NCBI GenBank assembly: GCA_026770575.1
Contig: MU657165.1
Coordinates: 344,235-369,731, forward strand
DNA from: Pelagophyceae sp. CCMP2097
Lineage: Eukaryota > Sar > Pelagophyceae
DNA: 25,497 nucleotides
Direction: 5' to 3'
The notes beneath the pieces were generated by a model, which was not told the origin of the DNA, did not search any database, and saw nothing but the letters and a program-made list of their open reading frames with translations. Position numbers and translations under genes: made by a program. Shown piece after piece: positions 11,930 through 19,867 of this stretch. Position 1 is the stretch's first letter. The number at the start of each line of letters is the position of its first letter.

Positions 11930-12959
11930 CTATACCTTTGGCTCGGCAGCGGCGGCGGCGAAGCGCTCGCCGCGGGCCTTGAGCTTGGCCTCCGTCTCCG
12001 CCGTGACCGGATCCTTGAAGCGCTCCTCGCGCGCCTTCTTCTGCACGTCCAGCTTGGCCTGCTCGGGGTCCTTGAAGCGCTCGCCGCGGATGGCGCGCTT
12101 CGCCTCGTCGGCGGCGCGCTTGGCATCCGTCGCCGCCGCGGGCTTCGCCGCCGCCGCCGCGGGGGCCGAGCCCTTCTTCGCGCGCTTGGCCTTTTGCTCG
12201 TCGATGACCGCCGCCGCCGCGATGGGGATGCCGAAGCGCTTGGCGCGCGCCTAAAAGTGGGCATTCGCGTAAGGCGGCCACGCATTGCGCGTCAAAGAGG
12301 CACACGCCGCGGCTCTCTTTCGGGCACCCTTTGAAGAGACTCCTTCGAAGAGGGGGAATCCAGTCTCGCACGGGACACAAGCATCGGTCCACGGGCGCGG
12401 ACGCACCGCCTTTTTGTCCTCCATAGACACGTCGCCTTCGGTTGCGGCGGCCGGCGGCGCGGCGTCGGTGTCGGGCGCTTCGGCCTCGGGCTTGTCCTCG
12501 ACGGCGGCGGCCGGCTCCGCGACGGCGTCGTCCTCGACGGCGGCCTATGCAGAGACACGTTTCGACGCGTTTTTGACGAATCCGAGGCCGCCGTCCGAGC
12601 AAGACGCACCGCGGCGGGCTCCGTCGAGCCGGAGAGGCCGAACCTACGCGCGCGTCGTCGCGTCCGGAGGGCCACGGGCGCGCGGGCGCCTCGCGTTCAA
12701 AAAGTCTCCGCCGAGGGCGCCCCCCCGCCGCGGCGGCGCGAGACGCCGTCGAATGTGAAGTGCTCCTCCTCGTCGAGGGCGAGCTGCAGGCGGTCGGCGA
12801 GCTCGTTCTTGAGGCCGTTGGACGTCTGGTTCCGCCTATCGTTTGAACGATGCCTTTTGTTGGAGGGCCTTTCTAAGGACAAAGATGCGCTTCGTGGACG
12901 CACCTCTCGAGCTCGGCGCGGAGCTCGGCGACCTTCATCTTCTTGGGGTCGAGCGTCAT
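11930..12959 (-). CDS. SAP-domain protein like SARNP/Tho1
   Basis: Exons (minus): 12959-12904, 12835-12745, 12544-12407, 12250-11930 (201 aa). Residues about 8-40 form a SAP motif, MKVAELRAELERRNQTSNG followed by LKNELADRLQLAL, split by a 68-nt intron (GTGCGT...GATAG); SAP domains bind nucleic acids. The middle is acidic and Ala-rich (AAVEDDAVAEPAAA). The C-terminus is Lys/Ala-rich with repeated RFG/RF motifs: ARAKRFGIPI, AIRGERFKDP, AREERFKDP, KARGERFAAA, resembling the tandem KRxERFG motifs of SARNP (CIP29)/Tho1, an mRNA-export factor working with the TREX complex. Nuclear function is inferred from that likeness. The 200-nt intron at 12545-12744 is the least certain. The terminal CCAAAG|GTATAG could be another donor, in which case the protein continues. 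Confidence 0.85.
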
Positions 12960-13098
12960 CGTCCCCGCAAAGTCAGCGCCGCGCGAAGGGATGTCTCTTC
13001 GGCGACTCGACAAAGTCCGGGCCCAAGAGCAAACGAAAGCAAGTCCTCGTTGGCGGCCTCCCGAAGCCTTTCGTTCAGGTCAACCTCGAGTCGGCGCC
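12960..13098. promoter_or_regulatory. Short divergent intergenic region (bidirectional promoter candidate)
   Basis: Only about 139 bp separate the divergent starts of the SAP-domain gene (minus) and the lipoyl-KGD4-like gene (plus). Both promoters and 5' leaders must overlap or fit here. No TATA box or other recognisable element is visible. Confidence 0.45.
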
Positions 13099-14130
13099 AT
13101 GCTCGCGAGGGCGGCGGCGGCGGTGTGCAGACGGCCGACGCTCGCCGCCGCCGCGGGCGTGCGCCCCCGCGCCCCTCCGCATCGAAAGCGCCTGAAAATG
13201 GATCTTGCACCCTGTAGGCCGCGCGGCGCCGGTGCGCCGTGCAGTGCCGTGGAGCAGCCTTTTTACGACACTTCCCCCCGGTGCTCACCGCCGTGCGTCG
13301 TAGGTTTGCGGCGCTTACCGTGTCGGTGCGCCCCGCGGCCGCTATAGCTCGGCCCTTTCTGAGACGTCTCTCGGCGAGGCCGGGCTTTGTAGGTGCCGTC
13401 CATGGGGGATTCGATCACCGAGGGCACTCTGGTGGCGTTTGAGAAGAAGATCGGGGACTTCGTCTCGGTGGACGACGTGATCGCGGTGATTGAGACGGAC
13501 AAGGTGGCAGTGGAGGTCCGCGCGGACGCGGTGCGCCCACCCAGCGAGCCCTCTTGCTGTTTGCGGCGCCGACGAGTGGGCGCCGACGGCACTTTAATAG
13601 GCGGGCACGATCACGGCGCTGCACTGCGCGATTGACGAAAACATCGCGGTGCGAAACCCCGCGCGGCGACCGCCGCTCACAAAGGCACCGCAGGTCGGCG
13701 CGCTCCTCGCGACGCTCGAGTCGGGCGGCGCGGCTGCCGCGTCTGTGGCCGCGCCGGCGGCCGCGCCGGCGACGGCGGCCCCTTTGACGGCCGCGGCGCC
13801 GGCCGCGCCGGCGCACGACGCTGTTGCCGCGCGCGTGCCGTCGATCAAGTTCGTGGGCAAGCGCTCGCTGCTGGCCGCGGCGCCCGTGGCGGCGCCCGCG
13901 GGGGGCGTCTCGCCGGCGTCGGCGCCGCCGAAGCAGCAACCAAAGGCTCTGGCGCAAACGACGACGGCGGCTGACGACGCCGACTTTCTCAAATATGGCG
14001 CTTTTTACGGTCAGTCGCAAGACGCCTCCAACGCCGAAAACCGCCACCCATACGAAACGCAGGTCGACCGCACCTCTCCGCCGCCGAGATCGACGCCGTC
14101 GACTCTGGCGGCGCGACGCTCGGCCTCTGA
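13099..14130 (+). CDS. Mitochondrial lipoyl-domain protein with KGD4/MRPS36-like C-terminus
   Basis: Secure exons: 13393-13530, 13601-13648, 13694-14009, 14063-14130 (stop TGA 14128-14130). The likely start is ATG 13099, beginning [20 protein letters not shown], a mitochondrial presequence; how it joins 13393 is unresolved (directly from 13158, or through a 16-nt exon 13304-13319 encoding FAALT before VPSMGDS). The lipoyl domain has [19 protein letters not shown], lipoylatable Lys in [10 protein letters not shown], and [20 protein letters not shown], most like the E2 of 2-oxoglutarate dehydrogenase. An Ala-Pro swinging linker follows. There is no acyltransferase core (no HTRxD or DG motif, no room). 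Instead [12 protein letters not shown] and terminal [19 protein letters not shown] resemble KGD4/YMR31/MRPS36, the subunit that brings E3 to that complex. This E3-recruiting part is read by eye. Total about 210-240 aa. Confidence 0.8.
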
Positions 14131-14235
14131 CCGCGCCTTTGAGCGGGCCAAGGCCCGGCCGTCGTTTAATTGCAGACGTATTACTCGTACCCCGGGGTTC
14201 GCCCGGCGCTGCAAGCGAGGCGTCGAGGTGCGCGG

Positions 14236-15663
14236 CTAGAGCAAGTCTGCGTCGGTTTTGCTGTGTTCCCTGAGCGGCGAGAGGACGTCGCGCGCGGGGC
14301 TCGCAGCGCCGCGCGCGGGGCTCGCGGCGTCGCGCACGGGGCTCGCGGCGCCGGGCCGGCCGTCTGCGTCGTCGGAAACGTCGCGCGAGTCGAGGCGACC
14401 CGAGTGATCCGCGTCCAGGCCGTGGAACACGGCGAGGCAGCGCTGGACGTCGTCCTTTTGCACCTTGTCGAGCTTGAGCAGCATGGTCAGCACGAATTCC
14501 GCCGCGGAGCAGCTGCCCGCGTCCTCGCGGGGGAGGCCCACTTCGCCAAACAACGGGTCCGTCGCAATGTCGGCGAGCTCGTCCGCGTCGAGGCGGCCGC
14601 CGTACTGCTCCAGGATACGTGCCTCCATGGACCGCCGCCGCATCGCAAGCCTAGAAGTCCCACGGCGGTCGAAGGCAAGCACGCGTCTGCCACAATGCGC
14701 GTCTTTGGCGTGCATCTCGCCTCTGCCGCTCGCGACTCTGCCGCCATTGTTTCCGGGTTGCCGTCGCTTGCGCCGCTCGCGGACGGCAGCGCGGTGACGT
14801 CGCCAAACGTCTTAGCCATCATCCCGGTCCCCGCGAGCAAGTAAACGCAGGCGAACCACTTGCCGCCGTCCGTCCGCGGCGCGACGTCGCCGTAGCCGAC
14901 CGTCGTCAGCGTCGCCGCGCACCAGTAGAACCTAAGGTGGTCGACATCCACGGTCTGCGGAGCTCGGCCGCGACGAGGGTCCCGAGGGTCCCTCCCCGGC
15001 GTGTATCGAGCGCTGCCGCTCGCGACTCCTCGCTGCGACGGTCCTTCCCAAGACGCAGCTTTCGCGCGCGCGGATGAACGACTGGCCCTCGATCTTATGG
15101 AAGGCGGCGGTGCCGACGGCGAGGAGGACGGCGAGGGTCGCGAGCGACACGGAAACTTTCCGCTGCGCCTCTGAGAGCTGGAGCGCGCCGTGCGCCGCTT
15201 TGCGCGCTCGGCGCGCCTCGGCGTCGGCGACTGCGGCGAGGACCGTGCCCAAAGCGCCGCCGACGACGCCGACGCCGACGAACGCGAAGAGGCTCGTGAA
15301 GAGCATCTGCGACGGGTCAGAGGCCCCGCGGTAGCGCGCGTTCAAATCTCCATAACCGACCGTCGTGATCGTCGCCACGCAGAAGTAGGCCGCGTCGACG
15401 AAGCGGTACTTAACCGGTTGTACGAGCTTGGTATAATACAGCACCCCAACCGATAAGTACGCCAGCACCGCCGCAAACACAAACGCCACCAAGTGCGTGT
15501 TGTCCAGCGACGCCATCGTCAGTTTCGCCGCCGCGCAGCCACCGCCGGGGGCGGGCTCGTCGCCGTTTCGCTCTTCACCGCGCTCTTCTGCTAGCAACGC
15601 GTAGCCGCTGCCCGACCTCGACCGCCCTCGCGCGGGCGGCGGGACCTCGACGTGGCCCGCCAT
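14236..15663 (-). CDS. Two-pore potassium channel with EF-hand (TPK/KCO type)
   Basis: Exons (minus): 15663-15068, 14931-14791, 14650-14236 (383 aa). Four membrane segments with two pore loops: TM1 about 57-78, pore 1 ITTVGYGDL (about 99-107), TM2 about 120-145, TM3 about 172-188, pore 2 LTTVGYGDV, TM4 WFACVYLLAGTGMMAKTFG. The C-terminus holds an EF-hand loop DADHSGRLDSRD after a first, degenerate one, as in plant vacuolar TPK channels, which are Ca2+-activated. The N-terminus has RGRSRSGS, like the 14-3-3/kinase site of TPK1 (inference). The tail repeats SPARGAASPARD. Both introns seem to start with GC (GCGCGA and GCTGCC), because only these give SFIRAFYWCAATLTTVGYGD and FGDVTALAMRRRS in phase. 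The ORF extends upstream of 15663, but that part is not conserved-looking. Confidence 0.93.
14297..14352 (-). repeat. Tandem repeat in channel C-terminus
   Basis: Roughly 21-bp units of GCGCGCGGGGCTCGCRGCG type, three copies, encode (S)PARGAA/SPVRDAA near the C-terminus of the two-pore channel, just after the EF-hand. Low complexity; probably a disordered tail rich in Ser-Pro phosphosites. Confidence 0.6.
14651..14790 (-). other. GC-AG intron in the two-pore channel gene (second)
   Basis: ACCGC|GCTGCC donor and GACTTCTAG|G acceptor, phase 2. It joins TFGDVTA to LAMRRRSMEARILEQ, linking TM4 to the EF-hand region. No GT donor in the right phase was found between TM4 and the acceptor. Confidence 0.6.
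14932..15067 (-). other. GC-AG intron in the two-pore channel gene (first)
   Basis: The donor lies in CGCGC|GCGCGAAAG and the acceptor is CACCTTAG|G, phase 2. It restores the second pore helix, SFIRAFYWCAATLTTVGYGD, with normal spacing to TM3. The nearest GT (GTCTTG) has the wrong phase. Confidence 0.7.
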
Positions 15664-15957
15664 CGAGGCCCCGCGCGAGAGCAGCTCCAGCCCCAGATTG
15701 GCCGCCAGGCCGCCGGAATCCAGACTCGTCAGGAGGCCGACGCCCCCGGTGCACGTTTTTCGTGCAAAACACGAAAAAAAAGGCCAGAGACCCCCCGTGC
15801 CTTGAAGACCGAAGGCGGCACTGCCCGCGCAGCGCAAGGCCGCACGCCTCTCCTCAGGGGCGCCGCCGCGTCTATCGATGGAACCTCCTGCGGCCAGACA
15901 AAAAATTCGGTGGAATTATCGCTGAATAGTTTAAAGAATAATCCTGGAAAGATCTTC

Positions 15958-16003
15958 AGTCTTTACAATTGTATCCGGATAGGGATCGATCCCTACAATT
16001 GTA
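15958..16003. repeat. Palindrome cluster including shared TACAATTGTA element
   Basis: Two copies of the perfect palindrome TACAATTGTA (15964-15973, 15994-16003) flank the perfect 16-bp palindrome TAGGGATCGATCCCTA (15980-15995, overlapping the second). The first copy is preceded by AGTCTT, as in the copy at 6491-6505. The arrangement could be a regulatory dyad for one or both divergent genes, or the end of a mobile element. Confidence 0.7.
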
Positions 16004-16128
16004 GAAGTTCAGACGGGTCGCGCGCTTCAGCGCGCGCCCCCCCCCCCCGGGCCGACAGTGCCGGGATCGGCGCGGCCGTGCAGCCCCAAGCCCGGCGAGG
16101 ACCGTGCCCAAAGCGACCGTGCAGCGCC

Positions 16129-16276
16129 GACGGCACCAAGCTGGGGGGCTGGGTTGCAAAGCAACGGCGAGCGTACAAAGCGGGCGAGGTGAGCCCGGAG
16201 CGCGCCGAGCGGCTCGAGGCTGTCGCGTTCGTGTGGACGGCACACGCTGGGTGGGACGCGTACTTCGAGCTGCAAA
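16129..16276 (+). pseudogene. Helicase-associated-domain fragment, copy 1
   Basis: The frame encodes DGTKLGGWVAKQRRAYK, AGEVSPERAERLEAVAFVW and WDAYFELQ, a single helicase-associated (HA) repeat of the kind expanded in diatoms and pelagophytes. It is in the same frame as the TBC gene's second exon but not its first, and I found no splice that joins it convincingly. The related, damaged copy at 18042-18095 makes a dispersed gene fragment more likely than a real N-terminal exon of the TBC gene. An unrecognised small gene is also possible. Confidence 0.5.
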
Positions 16277-16316
16277 GTTTGCCTCCTGAACCGACACAGT
16301 CGCGCGGTGCAAGGTC

Positions 16317-17868
16317 ATGCGCCGGGACCGGCGCCAGTCGGCGCCGCGCGGCGCGCTCTGGCGCGACGTCCTCGAGGTCGCGGAGCGGCGCCTCCTCGGG
16401 TCCGTCGATGACCGGAGAGCGCTGCGGCTGCTGGCCGGCGGCGGGGGTGGCGACGTTTGGTCGCAGTTCGTGCCACAAAGTGCCCAGAGCCGCGTCCTCG
16501 CGCCCCTTCAAAGGACCATTCGAGAGGGGCGCCCACAAAGGGTCTCTCCGAAAGAGCGTACGGTCCGACGCAGGCGCGCTCGAGCGCTATTTGGCGGCGC
16601 ACAACGCCGCGCGGCCGAGCGCCGACGCCGCGCTCGCCCAGGCGCGCGCCGCAGCGCGCGCGCGCGGCGACGACGACAGCTCGGACGATGACGGCGACGC
16701 CGTGCGTGCGGCCACCGCGCGCGGCGACGGCGACGCGTCCCCCGACATTGCGTGCGGCGGCACCTCCGCGGAGACGGCGCCGGTTTACGGCAGCCTCGCG
16801 CAGATCGCAAAGGACGTGCCGCGGACCTTTGGCATCTTCGCCGCCGCGCCACCCAAAGGAGACGCGCTAGGCGCGCTGGGCCTCGGGCCCGATATTTTGG
16901 CCGACGCGTTTCCCCTCGCCGTCGAGTCGCTCTCGACCTTCGCTAGGCGCCTATGGGGCGACGCCGCCGGCGAGGGCGCGCCACAACAAGGCCCCGACGG
17001 CGCCACGGTGGAGTCGCGGCGCACGCGGCGGCTGCACAAATCGCTGGCGCGCATTCTCAATGTCGGCTCGGACCTCTTCGGCTACTCGCAAGGCATGAAC
17101 TTTGTCGCGGCGGCGCTTTTAGTAGAGGCGCGGTCCGAGGGCGCGGCGTTTGCTTTATATGCGTTTCTGCTGCGCGACCTCGGGGTGGACCGCTTCTACG
17201 GCAAAGCGCTGTCGCTTTTCCTTAAAACCTTTGACGCCGCGCTACGCAAAAACGCCCCACGCGTCCACGCGCACCTCCGCCGCCGAGGCTTCGAGCCGCA
17301 GTTGTACGCCGTCGAGTGGTTCTCCGCCATGTTCACGCTCTCCATGCCGCAGGCGCTGTCGAGGGCTGTGTTTGACCTCTGTTTTGTTCAGTTCCCTAAC
17401 GCCGTCCTCCGCGTCGCTGTCGCCGTCCTCCGCGCGGTCGAGGCGAAGATCCTGGCCTTGCAAGGCTTCGACGACCTCGTCGCGCATTTCAAGGCGACTG
17501 TGCGCTGTGTCGTCGCCCAGGAAGTCCTCGTTCACGCTTTGAAGGTCGACATACCCGTCGACCCCCGCGCCGAAGACTTTGAAGACGACGGCGACGACGA
17601 CGACCGGACCCAGCGAAGGACGCCAGACGTGGAGCACCGCGCGGCCGCGCCGCCCCATGCGGCGCCGCAGAAGCGCGCGCTGCGACGACCCCCGGCGTCG
17701 GTGGCGAGAATCGCTCCGTCGCGCGACGACGCCGACGCCCCAGGCGCGCGCGCTGCCGCGCTGCTGCCGAGCGTCCCCCAGCGCGGCGTCACGGGCCCGT
17801 CGAGCGCGTCGAGGATGAGTCCGTCGAGCGCGTCTCGGCTGATCCACGATGAAATCCTCTTCTGGTGA
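16317..17868 (+). CDS. TBC-domain Rab GTPase-activating protein
   Basis: Exons 16317-16446 and 16574-17868 (about 474 aa); the 127-nt intron (GTGGCG...GACGCAG) is placed by phase. TBC proteins switch off Rab GTPases in membrane traffic. Exon 1 gives RRQSAPRGALWRDVLEVAE, the usual opening helix. Exon 2 has the arginine finger IAKDVPRTF (Arg about 127), LARILNVGSDLFGYSQGMNF with the glutamine finger (Gln about 216), then EGAAFALYAFLLRDLGVDRFY, LRRRGFEPQLYAVEWFSAMF and AVFDLCFVQFP. Both catalytic fingers are intact, so it should be active. An acidic insert (GDDDSSDDDGD) precedes the arginine finger, and the C-terminal 100 residues are disordered. The start is uncertain: the HA fragment upstream could in principle belong to it. 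Confidence 0.9.
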
Positions 17869-18227
17869 CGCCGTCTTTGGTGACGCCGTCACGGTCGTAA
17901 GCAATGTTTTCATATGGCAGCGAGGCGCCTGCCGTCGAGGGGTGCCGGTCGCAGCCTCGAGAGCCCCGTCCGCGCGCGCATGCCGGCGCCGCTGCAAGCC
18001 ATCACGCGGCGCACGGCGGCAGCGCCGTGCCGATCAAAACTGACGGCACCGAGCTGGGGAAGCGTACATAGCGGGCAAGCTGAGCCCGGGCCGCGTTCTT
18101 TCTGCGCGGCCGCGTCGGAACGGCCGCACGGCAGTCGGGGAGAGCCCATCTTCACCGGGCGCGCGACCCCGGCCCACCCACGTGCTTTGGCATGGTTGCC
18201 GGAGACTATGTGACAGGGCTCTTTACT
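17869..18227. other. Convergent intergenic region with gene fragment
   Basis: About 360 bp between the stops of the convergent TBC (plus) and MRH-lectin (minus) genes. It contains TGACGCCGTCTTTGGTGACG near 17866-17885, a short direct repeat, and the damaged helicase-associated-domain copy at 18042-18095. No intact gene was recognised. Confidence 0.5.
18042..18095 (+). pseudogene. Helicase-associated-domain fragment, copy 2 (damaged)
   Basis: GACGGCACCGAGCTGGGG, then GCGTACATAGCGGGCAAGC and TGAGCCCGG, match copy 1 (16129-16200) almost base for base except that about 22-27 bp encoding the GWVAKQRR part are missing and a stop (TAG) has replaced the AAA of copy 1. It cannot encode a working HA repeat. 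Confidence 0.65.
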
Positions 18228-19594
18228 TTATAATGGCGCGTCTACGGGCACGCAGTCGATGTGCTTCCTCTGCGCGGCTTCTCGTCGCAGATTCTGCAAC
18301 ACGCAAACCTACGTCCGTCCGTCGAGGACACGGGTCGGGGGTTTACGCGACGCGTCGTGGACTGGGACGCCGCCGCGACGTTTGCGAGGGAGACGACCAT
18401 CTCGTACTCGCACGTGGCCGTCTCGGTGACGGAGACGAGTCGGAAGGGCGTGCGCCGAGCGTCCGCGTCGTCGGCGGCGCACTCATAGTGCACGCGCGCC
18501 AGACGCGGAGACTTGGTCAGGTCGCACCTTTCGGAAGGCGTCCGGGCGGCGTCAAAAGGCGGGGACGCACAGATCGCCGCCGTAGTACAGCTCAGTGAGC
18601 CGCGGCCGAGTCGCGTTGGTGGTGTCGTTTTCGACCGTCGCCGAGTACGACCCGATGACGAAGCCTCCTTCGCGTTCGCCCGTGGCCTCGTCCTGGCGGA
18701 ACTGGGAGACCTGACCTCCGAGGCAGACTTCAAAAGTCCACCACTCTCCGTGAACTCTCCGCGTCGCGCACCGGTGCCGCAGCGTCCTACGTAAGCGCCA
18801 GGTTCTGTGACATTCCGTCGAAAGTTTGGACGCACCTCGTCTCGTAGCGGAGCGCGAGCTTTGCGAGCTCGGCGTCGTCGCAGGCCTTTGGCGCGACGAC
18901 GGCGACGTGATACAACTTTTCCGGCTCTTCAACAATCTTATAGATCAACGGCGCCGCGGCCACGAGCGCCCCTCGCCGCTTCGCCTCAGTGGCGTCGGGC
19001 ACGTCGACGACGCCGCAGAAGACGTAGACGTCTGCCGAACGGCCTTGGAAACCGCCTTCGAAGCGCTCGACGACGACGGGGCCGCCGCCGAGTAGGACGT
19101 TGGCGTCGGTCAAGATGTCTGCGAAGATGCCGCCGCGAAGCGTTTCGGTCGACCGAGCCTCGGGCGGCCTCTGCGACGGCGCGCCGAGTAAAGTCCGCTG
19201 CGTGTCTTTTGACGTCTGCGAGACGGACGGCGAATTCCCGAAACACACTTCGTAAGACCAGTAGCTCCCGCGCGCCGCCCACGTCGCGCACGCCTGCGCG
19301 GAGCGCCAGGTCAGGTAGCCCGCCAGCGCCGGCCGCGCCGAATCGGCCGCGGAGCCGCCGGCGTCGCACGCGTACGCCCGCCTAGCGACCGCGAGCCTCC
19401 GCACGGGGCCTCGCTGTCCGGCGCCACGCAACGCACCCTTCGGCGTCTCGGATCACGAGCGGCGCCGCCGCTCCCGGGAGATTCGCGGCGGCGTCAAAGA
19501 TGCGGACGACGCGGCTCAAGCGATCCGCCGTTTCCTCGAGCCCCGCCGGCGCCGCGGCCGCCACGGCGCACGCGCAGAGCAGCCATGCGCGCAT
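18228..19594 (-). CDS. ER lectin with two MRH domains (erlectin/OS-9-like)
   Basis: Exons (minus): 19594-19437, 19381-18836, 18786-18571, 18527-18380, 18308-18228 (382 aa). All phases agree; three of four donors are GTGCGT. Signal peptide MRAWLLCACAVAAAAPAG. MRH 1: CATWAARGSYWSYEVCFG with VSQTSKD, then FEGGFQGRSADVYVFCG and KIVEEPEKLYHVAVVAPKAC. MRH 2: GEWWTFEVCLGGQVSQFRQD, YYGGDLCDLTKSPRLARVHY followed by EC, and SVTETATCEYEMVVSLANVC. MRH 2 keeps the Gln, Arg, Glu and Tyr used for mannose recognition; MRH 1 keeps the Glu-Tyr pair but is weaker. Two MRH domains are the layout of erlectin (XTP3-B), which with OS-9 delivers misfolded glycoproteins to the HRD1 ubiquitin ligase in ER-associated degradation. 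No HDEL-type retention signal is seen at the C-terminus (VPVDAPL). Confidence 0.9.
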
Positions 19595-19867
19595 GGGGCT
19601 GCGCGCTCGCGGCGCGGCGGGGGCCCCTCCTATCGCCGTAATATGCCAGCAGGCCTACGTCTTCCGACAGGAGCCTTTAGTCCAGCGGCCAAACGGCCGG
19701 CACTGCTAGATGACTGACAGCCCACCGCGCCGACTGTTTGTTAGAGTGAATATCGCCGTAATAATCGGATGTTTGGCGATATACAAGTATATACTTTCGG
19801 CTTTCGCCAGCTGTGTTGTGTCTTGTCGACCCGGGTAGCTGGGGCCAGGACGGCCGGGGCGAGGATC
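19595..19867. promoter_or_regulatory. Divergent intergenic region, lectin and carrier genes
   Basis: About 270 bp shared upstream region of the MRH lectin (minus) and SLC25 carrier (plus). AT content rises between 19735 and 19800, where ATATCGCCGTAATAA and TATACAAGTATATACTTTCG occur; ATCGCCGTAATA appears twice (about 19632 and 19751). These may be promoter elements; no defined TATA position can be assigned. Confidence 0.4.

Larger units (their letters stand above)
15664..16316. other. Divergent intergenic region between channel and TBC genes
   Basis: Lies upstream of both the two-pore channel (minus) and the TBC gene (plus). The part from 15890 to 16010 is AT-rich and carries a cluster of palindromes (listed separately); a GCGCGC...poly-C stretch follows at about 16020-16050. 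From 16129 onwards there is a helicase-associated-domain fragment. A reading frame stays open through the whole stretch into the TBC gene, but nothing before 16129 looks coding. Confidence 0.5.

Noticed and set aside
13393..14130. Complete E2 acyltransferase of 2-oxoglutarate dehydrogenase
   Set aside because: Only the lipoyl domain is present; the catalytic core is absent and a convergent gene begins about 100 bp downstream.
15652..16316. Very long plus-strand frame running from 15652 through the TBC gene as one exon
   Set aside because: The first part is antisense to the channel gene and the part 16317-16573 in this frame does not look like protein, whereas another frame gives the TBC opening helix; an intron fits better.
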